In this document: piece after piece, positions 6,869-14,320 of the stretch
How the letters are laid out: every line of letters starts with the position of its first letter
How positions within the stretch are numbered: the stretch's first letter is position 1
NCBI GenBank assembly: GCA_021296015.1
Contig: JAGWBG010000006.1
Location: 5,575 to 25,885 of the forward strand
Origin: Dehalococcoidia bacterium
GTDB taxonomy: Bacteria > Chloroflexota > Dehalococcoidia > Lucifugimonadales > JAGWBF01
DNA: 20,311 bases
Direction of reading: 5' to 3'
Made by a program: the position numbers and the translations under genes
The notes under the pieces: model-generated
Databases searched by the model: none
What the model saw: only the letters and a program-made list of their open reading frames with translations
What the model was told of the DNA's origin: nothing

Positions 6869-7648
6869 TTACACTCCGGCTTTTTGAGAGTGCTCCAGGT
6901 GCTCTATAAAGGTCTTCGAGTGGATTTCCCTGTCCAGCCAGTATTTCAGCGCTACTGACAGCAAATTTTTGATCTCCACCGCCAGCCCGGCATTGATGCG
7001 GAGCATGGAGAGTTCCTCCAGGGATGCCCTGTCAATAAAGCGAAGGACCTTGAGGGTCTGTACCGATAGACGCATGACGCGGGCACCAGGGGGTGTACAC
7101 TTGAGGCAGAGGGTGCCTCCGACGTCGGGGCTGAAGAGGTGCTTTCCCGGGGAAAGCTCTTCCCGGCACTCCACGCACCGGTATAGCTGGGGCATGAAGC
7201 CGGAGCACTTGAGCAGATGAAGCTCAAAGTAGCGCAGGGTCGAGTCAGCGTCCGATGAGCCGTTGAGGAACTGAAGGGTTTCCACCAACAAGGAGTATAG
7301 CTCCTGGTTGGGACTACCCTCAGCGCCGAACCCGTCCACCAGTTCGGCCAGATATATGCCCCTGGATACCGCGTCCAGGTCTGCCTTCAAAGAGGAGAAA
7401 CTCTCTAGTATCTGTATCTGGGTTATGGTGTCTATCCCACCTGGCCTGGACCTTGCCAGGGACATCTCCACCATGTTGAGAGGTTCCAGGTGCCCGACCA
7501 TCTTGCTGGTGGGCCTTCGTGCGCCCCTAACGACGGCTTTCAGCTTGCCCGCGTCCCTAGTGTAAAGGGTAACCAGGAGCCCGGCCTCTCCCATAGGAGC
7601 AGACTTGAGCACCAGGGCCTGGCTCCGGTATACCCTCGGCTTTACCAT
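6869..7648 (-). CDS. recO: DNA repair protein RecO
   Basis: Recombination mediator that works with RecR to load RecA on SSB-coated single-stranded DNA and anneals complementary strands in gap repair. The 259 aa are usual. The N-terminal OB fold starts with YRSQALVLKSAPMGEAGLLVTLYT and continues with GARRPTSKMVGHLEPL, typical of RecO. The helical C-terminal domain carries a four-cysteine zinc site at Cys158/Cys161 and Cys181/Cys184. It is the last gene of the ybeY-dnaX-ybaB-recR-recO run, beginning 5 nt after the recR stop, so translation of the two is probably coupled. The same-strand methyltransferase gene follows after 59 nt. Confidence 0.95.
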   Translation of the reverse strand: MVKPRVYRSQALVLKSAPMGEAGLLVTLYTRDAGKLKAVVRGARRPTSKMVGHLEPLNMVEMSLARSRPGGIDTITQIQILESFSSLKADLDAVSRGIYLAELVDGFGAEGSPNQELYSLLVETLQFLNGSSDADSTLRYFELHLLKCSGFMPQLYRCVECREELSPGKHLFSPDVGGTLCLKCTPPGARVMRLSVQTLKVLRFIDRASLEELSMLRINAGLAVEIKNLLSVALKYWLDREIHSKTFIEHLEHSQKAGV

Positions 7649-7653
7649 AATAC

Positions 7654-8268
7654 CTAAAGCTCACTCCTGCTCCGGAAGGCCCTGCTCAGGGTCAACTCAT
7701 CGGCATATTCCAGGTCCCCTCCCACAGGCAGGCCGCGGGCAAGATGAGTCACCTTCACCTTCAGGTTGGCAATCTGACGCTGGATATACATGGCGGTGGC
7801 CTCCCCCTCCAGAGTGGGGTTGGTGGCTATGATGACTTCCTGCACCAAGCCATCCTCCAGACGTGGGAGCAACTCTTTCATCCTCAAGTCTTCCGGCCCG
7901 ATGCCGTTCATGGGGGATATGACGCCGTGAAGGACGTGGTAAAGACCCCTGTGGCAGTGAGTCCGCTCCAGGGCCAGCACGTCCAGGGGTTCCTCAACCA
8001 CACATATCTGGCTCCGGTCCCGGCGGGAGTCGTCGCAGATAGGGCAAGGGTCCGTATCGGTCATGTTCTGGCACACCGAGCAGAAGATAATCTTCTCTTT
8101 GACTGCCATGATCGCCTCGACCAGAGAGTGGGCTTCCTCGGCAGGCAGTCGGATGACGTAGTAAGCCAGACGTTGGGCGCTCTTGGGACCAACGCCCGGC
8201 AGCTTGTTCAACTCGTCTATGAGTCGGGATACTGAAGGGGATGCCGAGGGTATGCGCTCTGTGCTCAT
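7654..8268 (-). CDS. recR: Recombination mediator protein RecR
   Basis: Ring-forming clamp-like protein that partners RecO (and RecF) in RecA loading. The 204 aa match the family. It contains the N-terminal helix-hairpin-helix ELNKLPGVGPKSAQRLAYYV (19-38), a zinc finger at Cys63, Cys66, Cys75 and Cys78, and a Toprim domain starting ICVVEEPLDVLALE and including GLYHVLHGVISPMNGIGPEDL. The N-terminus extends ~8 residues beyond the common start but there is no closer internal start codon. No clear Shine-Dalgarno is seen in the usual window; AGGTGA lies ~18 nt upstream, separated by a TATCTA-type microrepeat (8271-8286). The dnaX-ybaB-recR order is classic and conserved across many bacteria. Confidence 0.97.
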   Translation of the reverse strand: MSTERIPSASPSVSRLIDELNKLPGVGPKSAQRLAYYVIRLPAEEAHSLVEAIMAVKEKIIFCSVCQNMTDTDPCPICDDSRRDRSQICVVEEPLDVLALERTHCHRGLYHVLHGVISPMNGIGPEDLRMKELLPRLEDGLVQEVIIATNPTLEGEATAMYIQRQIANLKVKVTHLARGLPVGGDLEYADELTLSRAFRSRSEL

Positions 8269-8309
8269 GCTATATCTATATCTATCACCTGGCAGCAGAT
8301 AATCCTGAC

Positions 8310-8657
8310 CTAAGTTAGGCCGGGAATGTTCATGCCGCCGGTGAGTGCTCCAATCTTCTCACTAGCCAATTCCTGAGACTTGGTCAGGCCATCGTTCACG
8401 GCTGCCGTAATCAGGTCCTGAAGCATCTCCAGGTCCTCAATCGCCTCCGGGGCTATCTCCACAGACTCTACAGTCTGCTTACCCGTTATCACCACCTTCA
8501 CCACTCCTCCACCCGCGCTTCCCTCGACGGTAAGGGACTCCAGCTCCTCCTGGACCTTCTGAAGCATGGCCAGGGGTTGGTGGGCCTGGGCCTGGGACTG
8601 CGACTGCTGCTTACCCTGCTGGCGCTTCGCCTGGCGCCTCTTTTGTCTGTTCATCAT
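8310..8657 (-). CDS. ybaB: YbaB/EbfC family nucleoid-associated protein
   Basis: Small DNA-binding protein of the YbaB/EbfC family, forming tweezer-like dimers that coat DNA. It is almost always encoded between dnaX and recR, as here. The 115-aa protein has the family core from about residue 29, with the helix LQKVQEELESLTVEGSAGG, the central strands VVKVVITGK and VESVEIAPEA, and a C-terminal helix TAAVNDGLTKSQELASEKIG followed by a glycine-rich end. The first ~27 residues are an unusual Lys/Arg then Gln-rich extension of low complexity. The start overlaps the dnaX stop by 4 nt (ATGA), so translation is coupled. A second Met codon follows immediately. GGAGG lies ~10 nt upstream, within dnaX. 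Confidence 0.92.
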   Translation of the reverse strand: MMNRQKRRQAKRQQGKQQSQSQAQAHQPLAMLQKVQEELESLTVEGSAGGGVVKVVITGKQTVESVEIAPEAIEDLEMLQDLITAAVNDGLTKSQELASEKIGALTGGMNIPGLT

Positions 8658-10393
8658 TGTTCCCGTTCCTCCATGATTCTTGCACCCATACTGAGGGCTG
8701 CCCTTACCAACGGACTCTGAGCGGTAGCCGGGGGGTTACCGCCACCGTTGCCCTCTGCCAGGGATAACCGTAGTCGGTAAGAGGCCCCCAGCGACTTCAG
8801 GAGCGCCTCGTTAACCGTCTTCATCCCCTGTGGGTCATCCAACTCCTCCTGCATCCTTTCCAGGTGGGAGCGGTGGGCGAAAGTCAGCACCAGAGTCTCT
8901 CCTTCTACATCCTGGTTCTTGCAGTCACGAAGAAGGGCGCCTATATTGAAGCGCTTGCCCTTATACCTGCTCAGGGTCTTGACCAGCGTTCCCCATTGCT
9001 CCTGGAATGAGTCTCCCGGTCCCGGGTTGCCGGGGGTGGATGATGGGACGGGGCCATTGGCTTCCCTTGGCAATGTGTGCTCGGAGGATGGCGGAGGGCT
9101 GTTGCCACTCTCCCGTACCCTTGCTGGCTGGGAACCGGGCGCTGTGGGACTGGGACGTGAAATCGCCCTGGTGCCGGCGTCTCCCGCCCTTCTTTCGCCT
9201 GTAGCGGGGGTGTTGGGAGCCTGGTTAGGGGTGGTCCGCGCTGCCGGTTGGACAGCAGGCGATGGACGTGGCGGATTGGGCTGGGCCGCTTCAGCCTTTG
9301 CAGGCGCTTCTGCTGGCGCTTCGTCCATACACGCTTCCACTACCGCCAACTCCAGGTGCAAGGGAGAGGAGGTATCGTGCCTCATGTTCACCTCTCCCAG
9401 GAGCTTCAGAGACTTTATAACTCTGGCTGCGGATGCCTTTGGGGCCACGTCTTCCAATTCCCTTATCGTCTCCTGGGGGAAGTCCAGGGAGTCCCTGGAG
9501 CCATACTGTAGCAACAGCACTCCCCTCAGGAGGTTCACCGCCTCCCGGTGCAGTTGCCGTAGGTCCGCACCATCCCAAGCCGCCCGATTGATGGCCGACA
9601 GGGCCGCCGAGGTATTCCCCAGCAAAAGATAGCGGATGAGGTCTAAAGCCCTTTCTCCCTGGCCAAGTCCCAGAAGCTCGTGGACCTCGTTGACCCCTAT
9701 ACTGCTGCCGTATGACACCACAAGCTGCTCCAGCAGGTTCTCGGCATCCCTGAGGCTGCCACCCGCCGAATGGGCGAGGGACTGGAGGGCCTCCGTACTT
9801 ACGTCAACGCCCTCTTCCGCCTGAATCATTCTTAGTCGCTCCATTATTGCATCCGAAGTGAGACGCCGGAAGTCGAAGCGCTGACATCGGGAGATAATAG
9901 TGGGCAATATCTTCTGCGGGTCGGTTGTGCAAAGGATGAAAATGGCATGGGCAGGAGGCTCTTCCAGCGTCTTGAGGAAGGCGTTGGATGCGTGCTCAGT
10001 GAGCATGTGGGCCTCGTCTATGATATAGACCTTGTAGCTGCCTTCTGCCGCCGCAAGGTTGACCCTATCCCGTATGTTGCGAATCTCATCTATGCCCCTG
10101 TTGCTGGCGGCGTCCAACTCTATGAGGTCCATGAACCGGCCCTCGTTGACAGCCTGGCACCGGGCGCATTCGTTACAAGGGTCCCCGTCCTCTGGCTCCA
10201 GGCAGTTGACGGCCTTTGCGAGGACTCGAGCCGTGCTGGTCTTGCCGGTGCCACGAGGCCCGCAGAAGAGAAGGGAGTGGGCCACGCGCCCCAACTGTAC
10301 CGCCTGTTGCAAGGTGGCAGACACGTGTTGCTGGCCGGCCAGTTCACGGAAACGTTGGGGCCGCCATTTGCGGTAATAGACCTGGAAAGTCAT
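8654..10393 (-). CDS. dnaX: DNA polymerase III subunit gamma/tau
   Basis: Clamp-loader ATPase that loads the beta clamp and ties the replisome together. The 579 aa include a standard AAA+ core: YRKWRPQRF N-terminus, Walker A GPRGTGKTS (45-53), a zinc module at Cys64/Cys73/Cys76/Cys79, Walker B with DEAH (126-129), and the sensor region SRCQRFDFRRL. A long Pro/Ala/Ser-rich linker (about 355-450) follows. A C-terminal tau-like domain (~455-540) begins EQWGTLVKTLSRYKGKR. I saw no A-AAA-AAG-type slippery stretch, so a separate short gamma product by frameshifting is not indicated. The gene overlaps ybeY upstream and ybaB downstream by 4 nt each. Confidence 0.96.
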   Translation of the reverse strand: MTFQVYYRKWRPQRFRELAGQQHVSATLQQAVQLGRVAHSLLFCGPRGTGKTSTARVLAKAVNCLEPEDGDPCNECARCQAVNEGRFMDLIELDAASNRGIDEIRNIRDRVNLAAAEGSYKVYIIDEAHMLTEHASNAFLKTLEEPPAHAIFILCTTDPQKILPTIISRCQRFDFRRLTSDAIMERLRMIQAEEGVDVSTEALQSLAHSAGGSLRDAENLLEQLVVSYGSSIGVNEVHELLGLGQGERALDLIRYLLLGNTSAALSAINRAAWDGADLRQLHREAVNLLRGVLLLQYGSRDSLDFPQETIRELEDVAPKASAARVIKSLKLLGEVNMRHDTSSPLHLELAVVEACMDEAPAEAPAKAEAAQPNPPRPSPAVQPAARTTPNQAPNTPATGERRAGDAGTRAISRPSPTAPGSQPARVRESGNSPPPSSEHTLPREANGPVPSSTPGNPGPGDSFQEQWGTLVKTLSRYKGKRFNIGALLRDCKNQDVEGETLVLTFAHRSHLERMQEELDDPQGMKTVNEALLKSLGASYRLRLSLAEGNGGGNPPATAQSPLVRAALSMGARIMEEREQ

Positions 10394-10950
10394 TGCTCAC
10401 TCGCCTCGGAGAAAATGGTAGAAAGTATTTCTCGTTCCTGTGCTTGCATGGCGGTTTCCTCGGAAGGCTCCGCGTGATCGAAGCCCAGAAGATGCAACAC
10501 TCCGTGGACGACAAGCAGGGCCAATTCTCGCTCCGGTCCCAATGGGCCGGGACCGGACTGCCTCATCGCCTGAGGATAAGAGATTATAACCTCGCCCAAG
10601 GGTTGAGGTTCCTGTGGCGGTAGGACGAAAGGCACATCGTCGTCCGACGGGGGTGGCTCTCCTTCCCCCTCCCAGTGGCCCCGGTGAAAGGGGGAGAAGG
10701 AAAGCACGTCGGTCACTTCGTCCATGCCGCGATACTCGCTGTTAAGGCACTTCAAGGTATCGTCATCGGCTATCACCAGACTTAGCTGGCAGTCGTGCCC
10801 CGGCAGGGCGTACTCCAGGGTACGGGAAGCCACCTTTCGCAGCCATGCCCTGGGTGGTAGTCCCCCTTGGCCACCGAAGCCATTGGGGGTAAAGCCCTTG
10901 AGAGGCTCCAGGATACTGATGTCTACTCTTCGCTTCCTTCTGGTGGGCAT
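10390..10950 (-). CDS. ybeY: Endoribonuclease YbeY (rRNA maturation factor)
   Basis: Single-strand-specific endoribonuclease involved in 16S rRNA 3' end maturation and ribosome quality control. The hallmark zinc motif is visible as VVHGVLHLLGFDH (three His and an Asp), and EYRGMDEVTDVLSFS precedes it. An insertion between these (GHWEGEGEPPPSDDDV) is acidic and proline-rich. The frame is open to a TTG at 10977, but that codon lies inside the predicted -10 box, upstream of transcription start. The ATG at 10950 has an AAGG Shine-Dalgarno 9 nt upstream and gives a 186-aa protein. It is the first gene of the ybeY-dnaX-ybaB-recR-recO run and overlaps dnaX by 4 nt. Confidence 0.93.
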   Translation of the reverse strand: MPTRRKRRVDISILEPLKGFTPNGFGGQGGLPPRAWLRKVASRTLEYALPGHDCQLSLVIADDDTLKCLNSEYRGMDEVTDVLSFSPFHRGHWEGEGEPPPSDDDVPFVLPPQEPQPLGEVIISYPQAMRQSGPGPLGPERELALLVVHGVLHLLGFDHAEPSEETAMQAQEREILSTIFSEASEQ

Positions 10951-10976
10951 GAGGTCTAACCTTATATGGTATGGCA

Positions 10977-11005
10977 ATCATAGCACAGGGACTTTACACC
11001 TTCAA
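10977..11005 (-). promoter_or_regulatory. Sigma70-type promoter of the ybeY-dnaX-ybaB-recR-recO operon
   Basis: Minus-strand TTGAAG (11005-11000), a 17-nt spacer, then TATGAT (10982-10977). The predicted start near 10970 gives a ~20-nt leader to the ybeY ATG at 10950. This placement rules out the upstream TTG as start codon. Confidence 0.68.
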
Positions 11006-11082
11006 GGAAGCCGAGACACAGGGTTGACCCAATCGCTCAGGCCATTTTCGCTCTTGAAAGATGCCTTCCAAACGCCTCCTCA

Positions 11083-11277
11083 CGTCATTCCGAATCCGCC
11101 TGCGGCGGATGAGGAATCTGAAGTCCTTCAGCAACTGGACGCCACCAAAGACAAGGATTTTAGACCTCTCGTCCGCCTCAGGCGGACCATCAATCCGGCC
11201 CCCGTACCGAGTACGGGGCAGGCTCTTCGCCGGAATGACGGGATGCTAGCAGGGATGACCTGCCTGAGACGGGCAGG
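11083..11277. repeat. Composite palindromic intergenic repeat
   Basis: An outer inverted repeat CGTCATTCCG (11083-11092) / CGGAATGACG (11231-11240) encloses three tight hairpins: TCCGCC-TGC-GGCGGA (11095-11109), GTCCGCC-TCA-GGCGGAC (11171-11187) and CCCCGTAC-CGA-GTACGGGG (11200-11218). A fourth, CCTGCC / GGCAGG (11259-11264 / 11272-11277), follows. The reading frames crossing it look like repeat-derived nonsense. It resembles the dispersed REP- or MITE-like palindromes common in intergenic DNA, and shares GTACGGGGC with the element at 1-67. No transposase is present. Confidence 0.65.
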
Positions 11278-11317
11278 AATGTGTAGTTTTGCACTTCCCC
11301 CGGCTAGAAAGAGCAAC

Positions 11318-11345
11318 TTGACACCTAATAGGGGAGTGGTATGAT
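11318..11345 (+). promoter_or_regulatory. Promoter of the peptidase-panG-panB-panC operon
   Basis: Consensus TTGACA (11318-11323), a 16-nt spacer, then TATGAT (11340-11345) with an extended -10 TGG at 11337-11339. The predicted start near 11352 leaves a ~150-nt structured leader before the GTG at 11505. No other promoter-like signal is obvious between here and panC, which supports a four-gene operon. Confidence 0.75.
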
Positions 11346-11346
11346 G

Positions 11347-11479
11347 TAGCTGCCATCCACCCATCAGGGGGTGAGCCGGATGATCTCCAGCTAGCAGGCC
11401 GCTAGGACCCCGAGGGGCCAGGACGGCCATAAGAGGAAAGGTGCGGCGCCTTCTTGGCGGGTCTGAGAAGGCGTCTTTT
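11347..11479 (+). ncRNA. Structured 5' leader with attenuator-like terminator (candidate pan-type regulatory RNA)
   Basis: A first hairpin combines TAGCTG / CAGCTA (11347-11352 / 11388-11393), CATCC / GGATG (11354-11358 / 11378-11382) and an inner CCC / GGG pairing with an unpaired A. A second is closed by GGCCG / CGGCC (11397-11401 / 11424-11428) around GG-A-CCC / GGG-CC with a bulged A. A terminator-like stem, 11445-11454 with 11466-11475 (10 pairs, one G-U), is followed by TTTT. A competing hairpin AAGGTG / CGCCTT (11438-11443 / 11447-11452) uses the same 5' arm. Known context: a 'pan' RNA motif with bulged A residues has been reported upstream of pantothenate genes, including in Chloroflexi. 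Membership is my inference. A tiny reading frame of four codons starts at 11380 behind a GGGGGTGA site. Confidence 0.6.
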
Positions 11480-11504
11480 GCTTGCTGGAGGGAGGGTAAC
11501 GCGG

Positions 11505-12488
11505 GTGACTAACGCCATAACGGACGTTGCGGGCATTGAGGTTGGGCACTATACCGACCGTGACGCCGCCACCGGCTGCACCGTGGTGATGTGTCGTGAG
11601 GGAGCCGTGGCCGGGGGAGACGTAAGGGGTGGCGCTCCGGGCACAAGGGAAACTGACCTGTTGCGTCCCGAGAACCTTGTGGATAAGGTCCATGCCGTTC
11701 TCCTGAGCGGGGGAAGCGCCTTCGGGCTGAACGCCTCGGTGGGGGTAATGCAGTATCTGGACGAGCTTGGAATCGGACTTAAAGTAGGTCCCGCCGTAGT
11801 CCCAATAGTGCCTGCCGCAATCCTCTTCGACCTCAACCTGGTTACGGACAAGGTCAGGCCCGGCCCGGAAGAGGGCTACGAGGCCTGTCTAGCGTGCTCT
11901 GGTGGTACGGTGGAAGAGGGTAGCGTGGGGGCCGGCACCGGCGCTACGGTGGGGAAGTCCCTGGGAATGGAGCGGGCCGTGAAGGGAGGTATCGGCACGG
12001 CCAGCCTGACGTTGCAGGGAGGTGTTGTGGTGGGGGCCATCGTGGCGGTGAACGCCTACGGAGGTGTGGTGGACCATCGCACCGGAAAGGTGATGGCGGG
12101 GCCGAGAAAGGGTGATGTTCCGGGATTCCATGACCCCGTAGAGTTGCTCATAAAAGGCTGTGGTAAAAAGCGCGACCACCCGGCGGCCAATACCACCATC
12201 GGTGTGGTCGCTACCAACGCTACCCTCGCAAAGGAGCAGGCCACCTATCTGTCGCGGGTGGGGCATGACGGTCTGGCTCTCACCATCAGGCCGTGCCACA
12301 CGATACGGGATGGCGATACCATTTTCGCCCTGGCTACTGGAGAGATACCCAACGCTCCTGACCTGACCACACTGGGGGCAGCCGCCGTGGAAGTGGTGGC
12401 CCGTGCGGTGCTCAGAGCAGTGCAAACTGCGGATGGTCTGGGTGGAGTGCCTTCGCTGAAGGAGCTTTCTTATTCCGATCCTGAATAA
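11505..12488 (+). CDS. P1 family peptidase (DmpA/BapA-type aminopeptidase)
   Basis: Member of the P1 family of N-terminal nucleophile-type hydrolases (DmpA L-aminopeptidase/D-esterase, beta-aminopeptidase BapA, nylon oligomer hydrolases). These self-cleave to expose a Ser or Thr nucleophile. Visible features are the N-terminal ITDVAGIEVGHYTD, VHAVLLSGGSAFGL, VGAGTGATVGK, VVGAIVAVNAYG and the processing-site segment AANTTIGVVATNA, with the likely nucleophile at Thr230 just after Asn229. The GTG at 11505 is preferred, giving 327 aa: it follows GGAGG (11491-11495) by 9 nt and fits the family start. The upstream TTG at 11454 lies in the leader terminator hairpin. It is the first gene of a run with panG, panB and panC, suggesting a role in releasing beta-alanine for pantothenate, which is inference. 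No signal peptide is seen. Confidence 0.9.
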   Translation: MTNAITDVAGIEVGHYTDRDAATGCTVVMCREGAVAGGDVRGGAPGTRETDLLRPENLVDKVHAVLLSGGSAFGLNASVGVMQYLDELGIGLKVGPAVVPIVPAAILFDLNLVTDKVRPGPEEGYEACLACSGGTVEEGSVGAGTGATVGKSLGMERAVKGGIGTASLTLQGGVVVGAIVAVNAYGGVVDHRTGKVMAGPRKGDVPGFHDPVELLIKGCGKKRDHPAANTTIGVVATNATLAKEQATYLSRVGHDGLALTIRPCHTIRDGDTIFALATGEIPNAPDLTTLGAAAVEVVARAVLRAVQTADGLGGVPSLKELSYSDPE

Positions 12489-12523
12489 CGGAGCGGATTT
12501 TTACGGCATGGTTAGGACGAATG

Positions 12524-13423
12524 ATGGATGACCCAATTGTCGGATTCATCGGCGCCGGAGCGGTAGGAAAGGGGCTTGCTCTCGGCCTTGCTTCCAGTGG
12601 GTACAGGGTATTGGCGGTGTCCAGCCGTAGCCTGTCATCGGCAGAAGGTCTGGCTGCCCGTATACCGGGATGCCTGGCCCTCTCGGACCCGCAGAAGGTC
12701 GCAGACAGGTGCGATCTGATCTTTATCACCACTCCAGACGAGGCCATAGAGCAGGTAGCATCCCAGGTGTTGTGGCATCGTGGGCAGGGGGTTGTGCACT
12801 GCAGCGGTGCCGAGTCCCTGGGAATACTGGATCCTGCCGCCGGAGCGGGTGCAATTACCGGCTCCTTCCACCCTTTCCAGACCTTCGCGTGTTTGGAAAC
12901 CCCCGAGGAGGCGGTGGAGCGCATGGAAGGGAGTACCTTATCCGTTGAAGGCCGGTGCTGGATACTGGACACCCTGAAGGAGATGGCCTCCCGGCTGGGC
13001 GGCAGGGCCATACTGTTGAGTCCTGAAGACCGGGCTATCTATCACGCGTCCGCCGTCATGAGTTGTGGGCACCTGGTCGCGCTTGTCAAGGCTGCAGTAG
13101 ACGTGTGGGAATCTATGGGCGTACCTCAAGAGGAGGCGCTGCCCATAATACTTCCCCTGGCAAAAAGCACCCTGGCAAATGTCTCCAGGGCCGGAGCATA
13201 TGCCAGCTTGACAGGGCCTATAGCGCGAGGTGACACGGCAACCCTAAGCGCGCACTTGCAGGCCCTTGAAGACAGGATCCCCCGGCTCATTCCTCTTTAC
13301 TGCGCCCTCTCCGGGGAGTCTCTACCTCTGGCCGAAGACAGGGTAAGCAGAGAAAAGCTGGAAGAGATGGACCGCATGTTTAACGATTTCATGGTCAGGC
13401 ACGTTTCCGAGACCCCAGGCTAG
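12524..13423 (+). CDS. panG: Rossmann/DUF2520 protein, probable PanG-type ketopantoate reductase
   Basis: NAD(P)H-binding protein with an N-terminal Rossmann fold (VGFIGAGAVGKGLALGLASSG) and a C-terminal DUF2520 helical domain marked by SFHPFQTF, HASAVMSCGHLVAL and LTGPIARGD. As I recall, proteins of this type (PanG of Francisella and relatives) reduce ketopantoate to pantoate in organisms lacking panE. The location between the peptidase and panB, in a pathway otherwise lacking the reductase, strongly supports that role, although no activity can be read from sequence. Two ATGs occur in tandem. The second, at 12524, has the better spacing from AGGA (12514-12517) and gives 299 aa; the first is at 12521. 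It lies 35 nt after the peptidase stop and 24 nt before panB. Confidence 0.85.
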   Translation: MDDPIVGFIGAGAVGKGLALGLASSGYRVLAVSSRSLSSAEGLAARIPGCLALSDPQKVADRCDLIFITTPDEAIEQVASQVLWHRGQGVVHCSGAESLGILDPAAGAGAITGSFHPFQTFACLETPEEAVERMEGSTLSVEGRCWILDTLKEMASRLGGRAILLSPEDRAIYHASAVMSCGHLVALVKAAVDVWESMGVPQEEALPIILPLAKSTLANVSRAGAYASLTGPIARGDTATLSAHLQALEDRIPRLIPLYCALSGESLPLAEDRVSREKLEEMDRMFNDFMVRHVSETPG

Positions 13424-13447
13424 CCAATTTCGCTGGAGGACGAGTAG

Positions 13448-14302
13448 ATGGCGAAGAAGGTTACTGTAAGAGACATCGCTGAGATGAAGGTCAGAGGCGA
13501 GAGGATACCTATGCTGACCGCCTACGACTATCCCTCTGCAAGGCTGGCCGATGAGGCGGGAGTGCCCATGATACTGGTCGGGGATAGCCTGGGCATGGTC
13601 GTGCTGGGCTATGACTCTACCATCCCGGTGACTGTGGAGGATATGATTCATCATATCAAGGCAGTGGCCAGAGGCGCCAGGCGCTCCTTGATAGTCGGCG
13701 ACCTCCCCTTTATGTCCTATCAGGTGGACACATCCCAGGCCCTTCATAACGCCGGACGCTTGCTCCAGGAGGGCGGCGCCCATGCGGTGAAGCTGGAAGG
13801 AGGGGAGAAGGTGGCCGAGACTGTGGGCCGGATTGCAGAGTGCGGTATACCGGTCATGAGCCACATCGGACTCACTCCCCAATCGGTTAACAGCTTCGGC
13901 GGGTACAGGGTCCAGGGTAAGAGCAAGGACGAGTCGGCCCGGTTAATCCGGGACGCGGTAGCCCTGGAAGAGGCCGGAGCCTTTGCCATAGTCCTGGAGT
14001 TGGTTCCCGCGCCCCTTTCCAGGGTCATCACCCAACGGCTCTCCATACCCACCATCGGCATCGGGGCCGGCATCCACTGTGACGGCCAGGTGCAGGTGCT
14101 CCATGACATGCTGGGCCTGTACGCCGATTTCGTGCCCAAACACGCCAGGCAGTACGCTCGCCTGGCCGAGATTATGTCCGACGCCTTCACCCGCTACATA
14201 GCGGATGTCAAAGATGGTTCCTTCCCAGGTGAGGAGGAAAGCTTCGGCATGGACGAAGGTATTCTGGAGGAGCTTGGATATAAGGCCACGATTCCCGAAT
14301 AG
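13448..14302 (+). CDS. panB: 3-methyl-2-oxobutanoate hydroxymethyltransferase (ketopantoate synthase)
   Basis: First committed enzyme of pantothenate synthesis: transfers a hydroxymethyl group from 5,10-methylene-tetrahydrofolate to 2-ketoisovalerate, giving ketopantoate. The 284 aa form a (beta/alpha)8 barrel. Metal-binding and catalytic residues are present: Asp46 in LVGDSLGM, Asp85 in VGDLPFMSY, Glu117 in AVKLEGG and Glu184 in IVLELVPA. The family segments SHIGLTPQSVN and PTIGIGAGIHCDGQVQVLHDMLG are intact. The ATG follows GGAGG at good spacing. It lies between the PanG-type gene and panC, each within 25 nt, consistent with one mRNA. Confidence 0.98.
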   Translation: MAKKVTVRDIAEMKVRGERIPMLTAYDYPSARLADEAGVPMILVGDSLGMVVLGYDSTIPVTVEDMIHHIKAVARGARRSLIVGDLPFMSYQVDTSQALHNAGRLLQEGGAHAVKLEGGEKVAETVGRIAECGIPVMSHIGLTPQSVNSFGGYRVQGKSKDESARLIRDAVALEEAGAFAIVLELVPAPLSRVITQRLSIPTIGIGAGIHCDGQVQVLHDMLGLYADFVPKHARQYARLAEIMSDAFTRYIADVKDGSFPGEEESFGMDEGILEELGYKATIPE

Positions 14303-14320
14303 GGATACGGTCCCATTCAC

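Noticed and set aside
8654..10393. Programmed frameshift in dnaX producing a short gamma subunit
   Set aside because: I could not find an A-AAA-AAG type slippery run followed by a stem-loop on the coding strand.
10951..10977. ybeY start at the TTG at 10977
   Set aside because: The TTG is part of the predicted -10 box, has no Shine-Dalgarno, and the ATG at 10950 does.
11041..11344. Small plus-strand reading frames across the intergenic repeat
   Set aside because: Their translations are driven by the palindromic repeat, lack ribosome-binding sites and resemble no protein.
11429..11480. T-box riboswitch
   Set aside because: The conserved T-box antiterminator bulge sequence is absent; GGTGCGGCGCC is only superficially similar.
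11454..11504. P1 peptidase start at the TTG at 11454
   Set aside because: It lies within the terminator-like hairpin of the leader; GTG 11505 has GGAGG at 9 nt and matches the family start.
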